Positions 48,080 to 56,402 of a DNA stretch of 64,000 nucleotides are shown here, one piece after another. The position numbers were made by a program, and so were the translations under genes. This DNA comes from a virus. The notes below the pieces were generated by a model. That model saw only the letters and a program-made list of their open reading frames with translations, searched no databases and was not told the DNA's origin. Position 1 is the stretch's first letter, and every line of letters begins with the position of its first letter. The stretch covers positions 1 to 64,000 of IMG/VR virus record IMGVR_UViG_3300027861_000001; one strand, 5' to 3'.

Positions 48080-48953
48080 AAAAAACTTACCAGAGGTTAT
48101 GAGGGCAACGTCTTTAAAAAACCTATCGTGGTACTGTCATGCAGACATACCAACGTTGTTTAACGCTACAGGTGGAAACCATAACGACGAGTATGCGTTC
48201 AAAGATAACGGAAGTAAGATTCTAGCTGTTGCTCATTGTGACGTATCAAGAATCATAGAAAAGCAACGTCATTTTAGCGTAGCCAAACTTACAACTGATA
48301 CACTTATATACTCAACTTATTTAGATGATAGATTAGGTGTATACACAATACTTGAAGTGTTACCAAGGCTTGGTATTAATGTTGATGTTTTATTGACCAC
48401 AGACGAGGAAATAGCTAAGTCTACAGCTACGTTGTTTACACCTAAAAAAGAATACAATTGGATGGTAGAGTTTGATAGAAGGGGTGATGATGCCGTAACG
48501 TATCAATACGATTGGGAAGATATTATAGGAGATTATTTCCAAGTTGGTACTGGCACATTCTCTGATTTGAATGATTTAGACCATGTTGGTGTATGTGGAG
48601 TAAACGTTGGAGTAGGTTACCAAGATGAACATTCACCTTTTTGCTATATGTCAGTTGCGGAATATAGGCACCAACTAGCAAGGTTTGTGTCGTTCTGGGA
48701 TTACGAAAAAGATAATAGGTACGAACACTTTGAACAAGCCAGTCCAACTTTGTTAAATGATATCCCTTCAGTTGATATAACAGACGATGGGTGTGTTACG
48801 TGTCCTAGGTGTGCATCTCACTTTAATGTTGCAGACCTATACGAATGGCATAAATGGTTGTGTTGTCCTATGTGTGGTGAAGATATTGTAGAAACGAAAG
48901 AACACCTAGGCAACAGGGTTATAGATGATTGGGATGAGATATGGGAGCTCTGA
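48042..48953 (+). CDS. M28/M20-like zinc peptidase with C-terminal zinc ribbon
   Basis: 303 residues, GTG start with GGAGG 6 bases before. AVAHCDVS (metal His, Asp), YLDDRLGVYT (bridging Asp), TTDEEIAKST (catalytic Glu-Glu), MVEFDRRGDD (metal Asp) and DEHSPFCYMSV (metal His) follow the order of M28/M20 co-catalytic zinc peptidases. A CPRC...CPMC ribbon ends the protein. Substrate unknown; cytosolic, no signal peptide. Confidence 0.82.
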   Translation: MWNVSQPEKKPYKKNLPEVMRATSLKNLSWYCHADIPTLFNATGGNHNDEYAFKDNGSKILAVAHCDVSRIIEKQRHFSVAKLTTDTLIYSTYLDDRLGVYTILEVLPRLGINVDVLLTTDEEIAKSTATLFTPKKEYNWMVEFDRRGDDAVTYQYDWEDIIGDYFQVGTGTFSDLNDLDHVGVCGVNVGVGYQDEHSPFCYMSVAEYRHQLARFVSFWDYEKDNRYEHFEQASPTLLNDIPSVDITDDGCVTCPRCASHFNVADLYEWHKWLCCPMCGEDIVETKEHLGNRVIDDWDEIWEL

Positions 48954-48954
48954 A

Positions 48955-49248
48955 ATGCACGAAATATATACTCTTACTACTATCAGAAATAAAGCTTGGG
49001 ACACTGACACACGATGTGTTGGATGGTTCCCAAACTACGAAGATGCCGAATCAACAATAATTAGGTCTGGTGAACTATTGAATGAAGCTGGTTATTATGA
49101 ATATGCTGTCATAGAATGTATTAAGGCAGGTATCTACCAATACGACGATAACCCAGCTTGGTTTGCTTATAACTATAACCTTGAAACTTATGGAAAAATA
49201 GAAAGACCAGAAGACTTTGAACATGTTTGCGGGTTTGGAATAGGATGA
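48955..49248 (+). CDS. Conserved small phage protein, unknown function
   Basis: 97 residues from ATG 48955. YTLTTIRNKAWDTDTRCVGW, EDAESTIIRSGELLNEAGYY and YAVIECIKAGIYQYD look like a family I have seen often in phage genomes without assigned role. No metal motif. ATGA overlap with the next gene. Confidence 0.75.
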   Translation: MHEIYTLTTIRNKAWDTDTRCVGWFPNYEDAESTIIRSGELLNEAGYYEYAVIECIKAGIYQYDDNPAWFAYNYNLETYGKIERPEDFEHVCGFGIG

Positions 49249-49520
49249 AAAACCATAAAGTGCTGTGTACCTACACTAAGGATGGTAGTTATTACTACAT
49301 GCTCTGGGATGAGGACGAACGTCGATTAAAGAAGTATTCACACGATAGGTATCCTTTGGATATGGTTGATAGTCTATTCAACAACACTCTTTATTATACG
49401 TATAGCCAACTAGAGTATATGAATATTCGTTACACAGAATGGATAAACGGTGGAGAAGATTTAGAACCAGAAAATTGTGACGCTTGTAAGTATAGATTCA
49501 TATGTTGGACTGAGGAATGA
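49245..49520 (+). CDS. CX2CX5C-WT tailed protein
   Basis: 91 residues from ATG 49245. Beta-rich start (VLCTYTKDGSYYYMLWDEDE), then helix, then CDACKYRFICWTEE. Overlaps the next gene by 4 bases. Confidence 0.83.
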   Translation: MKNHKVLCTYTKDGSYYYMLWDEDERRLKKYSHDRYPLDMVDSLFNNTLYYTYSQLEYMNIRYTEWINGGEDLEPENCDACKYRFICWTEE

Positions 49521-49837
49521 GGGTATTAAACCAAACTAAATATTCAAGGTTCGTATGTTACTACGACGACTGTAATAGTTGTAAAATAAGATATAAGTGT
49601 TGGACTGGGGATATCACCGCATACGGCACCCTATATTACAAAATAAAAATAGAAGCATATGCTTTCTTTAGAGAAAAGTACGGTGCTGAAATAGACGACT
49701 ATGCTATTAGCGAAGCTTTTGAAGGTAAAAAAAGTAACCTTTTGAGCTTTTTTATTACAGGAGACCTTGATAGTACTGTTATTGCTTGTGAAGTGTTTCA
49801 CAGCAAAGAATGGAAAAGTTTTAGAGAAGGAGAATAA
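49517..49837 (+). CDS. Protein with N-terminal CX2CX5C-WT motif
   Basis: 106 residues. CNSCKIRYKCWTGDITAYG at about 19-37, near identical to a C-terminal tail (CNSCKIRFKCWTE at 25249) but here at the front. Remainder alpha/beta. Confidence 0.82.
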   Translation: MRVLNQTKYSRFVCYYDDCNSCKIRYKCWTGDITAYGTLYYKIKIEAYAFFREKYGAEIDDYAISEAFEGKKSNLLSFFITGDLDSTVIACEVFHSKEWKSFREGE

Positions 49838-49838
49838 T

Positions 49839-50066
49839 ATGGCAACACTAATCTTAGCAGTAGCATCTACATCAATATTAATTACTTTGTTAATTACTGT
49901 TCCATCGTTGATTTGGTTATTTACTAGACCAGCCACGGAGTTAAAAGTACCTAGAAAAATAGAGGCTTGTCCAGAGTGTGGAAAGGATATTTCAATTATT
50001 GGTACTTTGGATAAAAAAAGTAACACTATAAAAAACGAAAAAAAGTGCGGTTTTATAAAAAATTAA
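49839..50066 (+). CDS. Membrane-anchored zinc-knuckle protein
   Basis: 75 residues from ATG 49839 (AAGGAG). One or two helices (TLILAVASTSILITLLITV; LIWLF), then CPECGKD and a lysine-rich end with one more Cys. Confidence 0.7.
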   Translation: MATLILAVASTSILITLLITVPSLIWLFTRPATELKVPRKIEACPECGKDISIIGTLDKKSNTIKNEKKCGFIKN

Positions 50067-50098
50067 TTGAGCCTCACTCCAGCACGATGGTGAGATAA

Positions 50099-50398
50099 AT
50101 GTATAGAAAGATTGATAGAATACCTCCCAAAACATTTCCAAAAGACGATTGTGATACATGCTTAATTCGTTTTAAATGTCATTCTTCTGCTGTAGATGAA
50201 GCTGGTTGTCGATTATCAGCAGAAGAGGCAGCAGATAGAATCTTCAAAACTATAGATGAAAATGGTGCTTACTGGAATAATATTGTCTCAAGTATTTTGA
50301 GAGTAGTAGCTGAAGATTGTGGGTATGATGTTGCTAATCATGTAATAGATTTATGTGGATTAGAAAGTTTGGGTTGGTGTCATGAAAGTGGATTGTAG
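50099..50398 (+). CDS. Protein with N-terminal CX2CX5C motif
   Basis: 99 residues. CDTCLIRFKCHSSAVDEAG at about 18-36, then a helical domain (LSAEEAADRIFKTIDENGAY). Upstream short stretch GCCTCACTCC-AGC is not coding. Overlaps the next gene by 17. Confidence 0.8.
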   Translation: MYRKIDRIPPKTFPKDDCDTCLIRFKCHSSAVDEAGCRLSAEEAADRIFKTIDENGAYWNNIVSSILRVVAEDCGYDVANHVIDLCGLESLGWCHESGL

Positions 50399-50672
50399 TG
50401 TAAAACTTAATGCTAATTATCCAGTTGAGTATACTGTAGATGGAGATGAATTGCTTCCTAGTGATACGAAAATTATTGAGCAAAGCGCAGGTAAAGTGTA
50501 CAAAATATTAAATATAAAAGAGGATAATCCAGACGAGCAGTTTGGAATAATCTACGAGGTTGGACAACTTAATGAAATTCCCGTAGTTTTCGCATACAGA
50601 CTAGAAATAGACCCAGCCTATATGAACGTATGCAACATTTGTGAAGAAAGGTTTAAATGTTTCTGTGAATAA
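50382..50672 (+). CDS. CX2CX5C-tailed protein, variant end
   Basis: 96 residues, beta-rich SH3-like text (KVYKILNIKEDNPDEQFG), tail CNICEERFKCFCE, where WT is replaced by FC. Last gene before the promoter at 50717. Confidence 0.82.
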   Translation: MKVDCSVKLNANYPVEYTVDGDELLPSDTKIIEQSAGKVYKILNIKEDNPDEQFGIIYEVGQLNEIPVVFAYRLEIDPAYMNVCNICEERFKCFCE

Positions 50673-50716
50673 GACGAAGGAAGGTACATTCTAATATAGA
50701 GTGATTAGGCTTGGAC

Positions 50717-50745
50717 TTGACAAATTCATAGGCGTATGCTATTCT
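50717..50745 (+). promoter_or_regulatory. Internal rightward promoter
   Basis: TTGACA (50717-50722), spacer AATTCATA-GGC-GTA-TGC, TATTCT (50740-50745). TAGGCTTGGAC just upstream parallels TAGGCTATCCG before the 36393 promoter. Confidence 0.87.
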
Positions 50746-50782
50746 TAGAGTATGACTAAGGGTCTACTCGGTAGGTTGATAT

Positions 50783-51598
50783 ATGAGTATTACGAAGTTT
50801 ATAGAGATACACGATTACAGCACCCTTAACAAATATATGGCAGCTTTCTCACTAAAACATATGGGACTGCTAATTATCGTGTCAAGGGCGGGACTTGGAA
50901 AATCATACCTAGTAGAACAGAATCTCGAAGTAGAGGCACCGTTGTTACTAAACTCACACGTAACCCCACTTCGATTCTACCAACTGTTATATGAAAGAAC
51001 CCAAGAAGAAAAAGATTGTTTACTAATTATTGACGAAGCAGAAATGATGTTTCAAAACCCAAAATTAAAAACAATGCTGAAAATAACCTGCGATACACGC
51101 GATGAAAAGATAATTAAATACGATTCTACTTCTCCGTTGTTAGCAGGAGTTCCTAAAGAATTTTCCACAGAGGTAAAAACTGTTCTTTTACTTAACACAT
51201 TAAACCCATCAGACGAGCACATAAAAGCCATAATGTCAAGAGGACATTTAGTTTATTTTAATCCTCCAGATGTAGAAATATTAAATTACTTAAAAGGGTG
51301 GGGAGAAGATAAGGAAGTTATAAAGTTTATTGGTGACTTTGCTTCACACTCAAAATCTCTCAACCTAAGAACTTATGTTAAAGCCGTAGAATCTAAGAAA
51401 GCTGGGTTAAATTGGGAACAAGAGGTAATAAACGAACTTGATCTAGATAATCGTTTTCTTGTTATAAGAAGTTTAATAAAAAATTACAAGACAGACAAAG
51501 AGCGAATAATTGGTTGGACTAAGATTACCAGAGAATCACGTGCTAACTACTTTCGTTGGAAAAAACTATACGACAACAAAAACAAGAGAGGTAATTAA
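50783..51598 (+). CDS. P-loop ATPase (AAA-type)
   Basis: 271 residues. IIVSRAGLGKSYL (about 33-45) is Walker A, CLLIIDEAEMMF Walker B, VLLLNTLNP sensor 1, MSRGH an arginine finger candidate. C-terminal helical and basic part could contact DNA or RNA. First gene after a promoter; start not backed by a clear SD. Confidence 0.8.
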   Translation: MSITKFIEIHDYSTLNKYMAAFSLKHMGLLIIVSRAGLGKSYLVEQNLEVEAPLLLNSHVTPLRFYQLLYERTQEEKDCLLIIDEAEMMFQNPKLKTMLKITCDTRDEKIIKYDSTSPLLAGVPKEFSTEVKTVLLLNTLNPSDEHIKAIMSRGHLVYFNPPDVEILNYLKGWGEDKEVIKFIGDFASHSKSLNLRTYVKAVESKKAGLNWEQEVINELDLDNRFLVIRSLIKNYKTDKERIIGWTKITRESRANYFRWKKLYDNKNKRGN

Positions 51599-52446
51599 TG
51601 GGTTATAGAGGAAGAGGAAGAAAGATTAGGAACCACGCCAGAGAAGGTGTAGGAGATTCCTATTGGTATAAGAATGCGATTAACGATTTTATGAACGATA
51701 TAAAGCATGAAAAGGCCTATTCTACTAGCTACGGACTTAAAGTTCATTGGGAGTCTCCAACACGGTTGGTGTATAACGGAAATCCCATTCTTGTAAAAGA
51801 CGAAGCTGGGCAAATATTCATAACCAACAAAATTACACATCTTGGTGGAGTAAGTAATGATATTCCTAGAACATACTCCGACGCTATAGAAATGGTTTGG
51901 AGAGAATTAGTAACAAAAGGAATAGATTATAAGGTAGTAAATGGTTGGGCATCTCTGAACAATGAGGTTGTTGATCCACCACCAACTCACAAAACGGTTG
52001 GCGGATTGATCAGAAGTTTTGGTAAATATACAACTGACCAACTAAATGAAAAATATTGTTGGTGTGGAACACCTCCAGAATATATTATTGAAACACCATT
52101 AAATTTACTGTGGAGAGCTAAAAGACCTATTAGTTATCTAAAAAAGGTTGATGGTAATTTAACTATGGCAGCTAGGTATCACAACATATATAAGTGCGAA
52201 GACAAAGATACTTATATGTGTGATGTGTGTCCTGCTAAGTTTCAATGTCTTACACAAACTGAAACCTACAAAGGAGAAATCTTTTATATTAATGTCGATG
52301 CTTTTGTAGACTTAGAAATATTTAAGCTATACCCAGCAATGAAAAATAGCTTGCCATGTAGTGTACTGCAAAGTTTTTCTAAGTTGGGAGACTTATCCTT
52401 GACCGTTGCTGAAAGAGAAGCTACAGCAGAGGGAACTGATGAGTAA
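51598..52446 (+). CDS. 282-residue protein with internal CX2CX5C motif
   Basis: Paralogue of 28780-29571: VNGWASLNNEVV, THKTVGGLIRSFGKY, then CDVCPAKFQCLTQTETYKGE and FYINVD. Basic start (YRGRGRKIRNHAREG). TAATG overlap with the ATPase. Motif about 65 residues before the end. Function unknown. Confidence 0.8.
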   Translation: MGYRGRGRKIRNHAREGVGDSYWYKNAINDFMNDIKHEKAYSTSYGLKVHWESPTRLVYNGNPILVKDEAGQIFITNKITHLGGVSNDIPRTYSDAIEMVWRELVTKGIDYKVVNGWASLNNEVVDPPPTHKTVGGLIRSFGKYTTDQLNEKYCWCGTPPEYIIETPLNLLWRAKRPISYLKKVDGNLTMAARYHNIYKCEDKDTYMCDVCPAKFQCLTQTETYKGEIFYINVDAFVDLEIFKLYPAMKNSLPCSVLQSFSKLGDLSLTVAEREATAEGTDE

Positions 52447-53053
52447 AGCAACAGCCGCACTTTGTGATAAGTGTCCTCTAAATACAGAAGATGACACTGC
52501 TCTAAAGAATATTTTTGTTCCTAGTGAAATACACGACAAGTCTAGCATTATTCTTTTAGTTGAAGCCCCTGGATACTACGAGGCTAAGGCTGGAATTCCA
52601 TTGGTTGGACAGGCAGGTAATGACTTAATGGATGTAATTTATAACTTAGAGCTTAATCGTTCAGACTTCAACTTAGTAAACAGTGTAAGTTGTAGACCAA
52701 CAGCCATGAAGAACGAAAGAGTTATAAATAGAACACCGACGGACAAAGAAATCTATTGTTGCAATCAAAGATTGCTAGGTGAAATAAATAATATAGCTCC
52801 AGTGTCAATTGTTGCGATGGGTAAAGTACCTTACATTGCTTTAGGAGGAAGTAAGGAAGCTAAAGTAAAAGACATAGCAGGAACTACTTTTGATTTACAA
52901 GGTAATTATAAAGTGTTTGTTACTTACCATCCGGCAGCTATAGGTTATAACAAAAAAACACAGCTTGGAGAAATGATAAAGAAAAATATCTATGACCAAA
53001 TCTTAGCAGCAACTCTATTAAAACCAAAAGTAAAACAGTTTAGATTGCTATGA
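52439..53053 (+). CDS. Uracil-DNA glycosylase, family 4-like
   Basis: 204 residues from ATG 52439. Removes uracil from DNA. CDKC near residue 9-12, SCRP and a Cys 19-20 residues later fit the four [4Fe-4S] ligands of family 4. LVEAPGYYEAKAGIPLVGQA is the active-site motif A and TYHPAAI the C-terminal HP motif. Overlaps the upstream gene by 8 bases. Suggests repair of phage DNA or a uracil-free genome. Confidence 0.87.
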   Translation: MSKATAALCDKCPLNTEDDTALKNIFVPSEIHDKSSIILLVEAPGYYEAKAGIPLVGQAGNDLMDVIYNLELNRSDFNLVNSVSCRPTAMKNERVINRTPTDKEIYCCNQRLLGEINNIAPVSIVAMGKVPYIALGGSKEAKVKDIAGTTFDLQGNYKVFVTYHPAAIGYNKKTQLGEMIKKNIYDQILAATLLKPKVKQFRLL

Positions 53054-53277
53054 AAAAAGAGTTTAACGTTGGTGACAAGGTTTGTATGTTCCCTAACGAA
53101 ATGTCAGCTGCTGGTAAAAAGGTAGGAGTAGGTGTAGTAATAGACACTAAGTCATACCGAGCCGATTACCCATACGAAGTAAGAGGTACTGGTTTTGTTT
53201 GGTCATCAGAAGAATTAAACCTTTGTTTAGGAAATTGTGATACTTGCAAAGCTAGATTTGTTTGTTGGACGAGCTAA
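53050..53277 (+). CDS. SH3-like protein with CX2CX5C-WT tail
   Basis: 75 residues. KKEFNVGDKVCMFPNEMSA, SEELNLCLGN, then CDTCKARFVCWTS. ATGA overlap with the glycosylase gene. Confidence 0.86.
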   Translation: MKKEFNVGDKVCMFPNEMSAAGKKVGVGVVIDTKSYRADYPYEVRGTGFVWSSEELNLCLGNCDTCKARFVCWTS

Positions 53278-53370
53278 ATGAAAAAGAAAAAATCAGTAAA
53301 AGATATAAAAAAGCAAAAGAAAACAAGAACCAAACGAAGAAGAAAGAATCGGTTAGGTGGAAAACGATGA
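53278..53370 (+). CDS. 30-residue extremely basic peptide
   Basis: MKKKKSVKDIKKQKKTRTKR followed by RRKNRLGGKR: 18 of 30 residues are Lys or Arg. ATG follows the preceding TAA directly and its TGA overlaps the next ATG, exactly as for real genes here. Likely binds nucleic acid. Confidence 0.6.
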   Translation: MKKKKSVKDIKKQKKTRTKRRRKNRLGGKR

Positions 53371-53681
53371 CAGACGAAACCATTGCTGAGAAAACTAGAA
53401 TACTTACGTGTCAACTGGAATACAAAAATACTAAGTATTCTAAACCTTGTTTAACATGTAATGATAGGTTCAAATGCCATACAATGGTTGCGAAAGAGTT
53501 TGTAATGACAGAAATGTACTCAGGGTGGAAAGATCATTATATTGTAGCAGAAACTAAAGAAGAAGCACAGAACTGGTTCGATAAATTAGGATTTGAGTTG
53601 TTTGAAGAATATGGTGAATATAATCGTTTGGGTGACGAGTACGGTGAAAATACAGAGTGGAAAGAAATAGATTATAGATAA
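53367..53681 (+). CDS. Protein with internal CX2CX5C motif
   Basis: 104 residues from ATG 53367. CLTCNDRFKCHTM at about 28-40, then a helical/acidic domain (AETKEEAQNWFDKLGFELF). Confidence 0.78.
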   Translation: MTDETIAEKTRILTCQLEYKNTKYSKPCLTCNDRFKCHTMVAKEFVMTEMYSGWKDHYIVAETKEEAQNWFDKLGFELFEEYGEYNRLGDEYGENTEWKEIDYR

Positions 53682-53693
53682 AAGGAGGTAGAC

Positions 53694-53930
53694 ATGTTCA
53701 ACAGAGGAGTAGAAAGTAGGGTAGGTAAGACAGCAGCCAAAATAGATAAGGTTTTGAGTGGATTCAACAAAATCGTATCTGACTTGGAAACAGCACAGGA
53801 AAAGTTCGCTGAAGCAGTAGATGAAGCAAATGTAGAAATTGCTAGGCTCAGCAATGTTGTTGCAGCGGCTGAAGATGGGATCAAAAGGACTGAAAAAGTC
53901 AAAAATAACATCAAAAAACTGGTAAGTTAA
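53694..53930 (+). CDS. Coiled-coil protein
   Basis: 78 residues, almost entirely Ala/Val/Glu/Lys heptads (KIVSDLETAQEKFAEAVDEA). Perfect AAAGGAGG site 5 bases before ATG. Probably an oligomer; role unknown. Confidence 0.78.
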   Translation: MFNRGVESRVGKTAAKIDKVLSGFNKIVSDLETAQEKFAEAVDEANVEIARLSNVVAAAEDGIKRTEKVKNNIKKLVS

Positions 53931-53941
53931 AGGAGCATATA

Positions 53942-54352
53942 ATGGTAGTTCAAACAGAGTGGATACGTACGCCTAAAGAGTTGAGAGAGGATGGGTACAA
54001 CGTATTGTTCTATAACATATCTGGTTTCATCAAAGTTTGTCTTATTAGGAAAGAAGGACAGAACTTGGCTCGCGGTATAGCTATCTGTTCTTATTTTGAC
54101 AAATATGATAAACTTGAGGGTGCTAAACAGGCATTCAATAGAGCAGTAGCTGCGTTGGATACTGGTATTGGTAGTGAACCAATTAATACTTTCGGGAGAA
54201 AAGGTAAACTCAAAAAGCGACTTTCTTTAGCAAATGACTTTTTCTTTTGGAAGTCTGAACCTAATCCATACCTAAAAACTGCACACGAACAAGAGCTGGT
54301 TGAGAGACGGTTATGGCGAATAGAAAAGCGGTTGCAAGCAAAAAAGAAATAA
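53942..54352 (+). CDS. Unknown 136-residue protein
   Basis: Alpha/beta N-terminus (GYNVLFYNISGFIKVCLI), strongly basic C-terminal helices (RRLWRIEKRLQAKKK). AAAGGAG site. Overlaps the next gene by 40 bases. Not recognised. Confidence 0.72.
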   Translation: MVVQTEWIRTPKELREDGYNVLFYNISGFIKVCLIRKEGQNLARGIAICSYFDKYDKLEGAKQAFNRAVAALDTGIGSEPINTFGRKGKLKKRLSLANDFFFWKSEPNPYLKTAHEQELVERRLWRIEKRLQAKKK

Positions 54353-54573
54353 GAAAGCCCACAGTTGGACAAACTCTTATAGTAATTGAAGGTAAGGCGG
54401 GTATACCTACCGGAGAACTGGCTCATTTTCGTGATTCTTACAAGCACAACGGTGTAACTCTCTGGGTTGTAGACGGTATAAAAAACGGAACTTCTTTCTT
54501 TTCTTGGAGATTTGTCATTTGTGAAAAACCTTGTGAAACTTGTAAAGAAAGATTTAGGTGTTGGACAGCATGA
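54313..54573 (+). CDS. SH3-like protein with CX2CX5C-WT tail
   Basis: 86 residues. Basic start (NRKAVASKKEIRK), GQTLIVIEGKAGIPTGE, FFSWRFVICEKP, then CETCKERFRCWTA. Related to 57136 (LFSWRLAKC) and 39996. Confidence 0.86.
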   Translation: MANRKAVASKKEIRKPTVGQTLIVIEGKAGIPTGELAHFRDSYKHNGVTLWVVDGIKNGTSFFSWRFVICEKPCETCKERFRCWTA

Positions 54574-54761
54574 AAATAAAAAAGTATTTTACATTGAAGC
54601 TGTTCTGGACGTTCATTTTCATTTATGTAATACATAATGGTTGTGACTTTGTCTGGTTCACAGTGGGTAGATGGACAGATATACATGTAGCCATAGTAAT
54701 TGCTGGTATAATTTTATGGTCGTTTGTAGCTGCTTTGGTATTGGAAAAATGGCATCATTAA
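54570..54761 (+). CDS. Two-helix membrane protein
   Basis: 63 residues from ATG 54570 (ATGA overlap). Helices FTLKLFWTFIFIYVI and HVAIVIAGIILWSFVAALVL. Function unknown. Confidence 0.65.
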   Translation: MKIKKYFTLKLFWTFIFIYVIHNGCDFVWFTVGRWTDIHVAIVIAGIILWSFVAALVLEKWHH

Positions 54762-55003
54762 AACTAACAACACCTTCTGGAAAATTGCTGTGGTGGCAAG
54801 TAGTGTTTGGTATCATTGGATTATGCTTATATTTTAAAGTTTGGAAATTTTGGGGAGTAAAAGAAAGAATAAACTTAACAATTTCTATGAGAAAATCTAT
54901 AGGTATAATACATAAAGACGAAAAATTAACTAAGGCAAAAGCTGTCGGGTTTGGATACTTTGTAATCACAGGAAGAATATTTAATTTACTAAGGTATAGA
55001 TAA
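54749..55003 (+). CDS. Small membrane protein
   Basis: 84 residues from ATG 54749, overlapping the previous gene. One helix (WWQVVFGIIGLCLYFKVW), then a basic cytoplasmic part. TTGGA ribosome site only. Confidence 0.6.
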   Translation: MASLKLTTPSGKLLWWQVVFGIIGLCLYFKVWKFWGVKERINLTISMRKSIGIIHKDEKLTKAKAVGFGYFVITGRIFNLLRYR

Positions 55004-55048
55004 AACGAAACCAATTGATGTAGTAATAATAACTGCGAGTTGTAAACA

Positions 55049-55360
55049 ATGAGAAAGAGAACTAGAAAAACTAGAGTAACTCTTACAGAAGCGGAAAGAA
55101 AACAAAGAGATTTTCATAACACCGCATGGTTAGATGATCACTGGGGTATGCAAGGAACAGTGATGTTTTACCTTGGTAAGTATTGGGGGGTCAAAATAAA
55201 GGAAGATGGTGTATGTGTGCCTACCTTCTGGACAGAGGAAGCATGGGAGAAAAGAAAAACAGACATAGCTGAAGGTAAAAAGAAAAAGGAAAAAGAATCC
55301 ACCCCCAAAAGAAGAAAAAAAGTAAAAACTACTAAGAAGGCAAAGAAGAATGCAAGTTAG
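55049..55360 (+). CDS. Very basic protein, possible nucleic-acid binder
   Basis: 103 residues. MRKRTRKTRVTLTEAERKQR, an aromatic middle (HWGMQGTVMFYLGKYWGVKI), then a Lys/Arg tail from about 75 onward. No clear SD. DNA or RNA binding is an inference from charge. Confidence 0.65.
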   Translation: MRKRTRKTRVTLTEAERKQRDFHNTAWLDDHWGMQGTVMFYLGKYWGVKIKEDGVCVPTFWTEEAWEKRKTDIAEGKKKKEKESTPKRRKKVKTTKKAKKNAS

Positions 55361-55853
55361 TATAAGAGCATATGGGTGGTTTTGTATTGCTTGTGACTGC
55401 CCAAAACCTGTAGAGAAAGTAAGAGTAGTCAAGGCACCAAATAAAGAATTTATAGGTGTAATTTGTAATGATTGTTCTACAGAACTACACGATTGTTTCT
55501 TATATAAAAAGGGTGTAGAGTGCGATAGCTGTAAAGACAGATTCCATTGCTTCACAATGTCAGGAGCTACTGTACCTAAACCTTTGGAAAATGTTAAAAG
55601 CCATGAAATACAAAGTATTGCTCCTATAAAAACCGACAATAAAAGCATGGGGATTAAATCGTACACAGGACATTATCACTATAAATTAGACCAATCTTAT
55701 TGTGCTTATCCATATAGAGACGACTGTAATCACAGTTGGATGAGAGCCAATTACAGTGGAACCTCTTATACACGGTGTGAATATATGGAATATGCTATTA
55801 AAGAAGAAAAGTGGTATTGTTTGTATGGAGAAACAGTAAGGGGCAACAGATAG
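55350..55853 (+). CDS. Multi-cysteine protein with internal CX2CX5C motif
   Basis: 167 residues. CIACDCP near 12-18, CNDC, then CDSCKDRFHCFTMSGAT at about 62-78 and a Cys/His/Tyr-rich C-terminal half. Overlaps upstream by 11. Confidence 0.75.
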   Translation: MQVSIRAYGWFCIACDCPKPVEKVRVVKAPNKEFIGVICNDCSTELHDCFLYKKGVECDSCKDRFHCFTMSGATVPKPLENVKSHEIQSIAPIKTDNKSMGIKSYTGHYHYKLDQSYCAYPYRDDCNHSWMRANYSGTSYTRCEYMEYAIKEEKWYCLYGETVRGNR

Positions 55854-55855
55854 GT

Positions 55856-55984
55856 GTGGTTATCAGAAGGTTAATCTGTTGTTTTAGGTGTAACAATATA
55901 GTCCCAAAAGCATCTTATTGTATACACTGTGGGGTTATGTTAATAAATAGACAAGAGAGGTTAGAAAATGGAAAACATGAGTAA
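55856..55984 (+). CDS. 42-residue zinc-ribbon peptide (GTG start)
   Basis: GTG three bases after the previous stop. CCFRC and CIHCG make a compact four-cysteine ribbon (double-zinc-ribbon style). Ends inside the start of the next gene. Confidence 0.55.
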   Translation: MVIRRLICCFRCNNIVPKASYCIHCGVMLINRQERLENGKHE

Positions 55985-56402
55985 TAAATGTTACGAGTGT
56001 CAATATAGGAGAGACCTGCCAGGATCAGCACACTCAAAATGTGTTCATCCTAATCTTCCTAAAGTAGTGGCAGACAACCCTATGATGGAAATGTTTTCTA
56101 TTTTAGGTGGAGTAGGTAGAACATTGGTTACTGGTGGTAAAGAGATAGATTTAAAAACAGCCTTACCAGCAGTTTCTGAGTTTCTAATGGATTCAGACGA
56201 GACCTCAATAAAAGTAAAGGGACACGAACATGGAATTAAAAATGGTTGGTTCATGTTCCCATATAACTTTGACCCAACGTGGTTATTAGAGTGTGATGGT
56301 TTTGAGGGGTGTGAATCTTGTGAACATAGATTTATTTGTGCAACCGAGTCTCCTAAAAAATGTTATAAACAGAAAGGTATTACACCTAATGATGCACATT
56401 AA
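55968..56402 (+). CDS. Conserved Cys-rich protein with CX2CX5C motif
   Basis: 144 residues. N-terminal KCYECQYRRDLPGSAHSKC is a widespread phage/bacterial motif of unknown role. Near the end CESCEHRFICATESPKKC. The middle is mixed. GAGAGG site 7 bases before ATG. Confidence 0.78.
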   Translation: MENMSNKCYECQYRRDLPGSAHSKCVHPNLPKVVADNPMMEMFSILGGVGRTLVTGGKEIDLKTALPAVSEFLMDSDETSIKVKGHEHGIKNGWFMFPYNFDPTWLLECDGFEGCESCEHRFICATESPKKCYKQKGITPNDAH

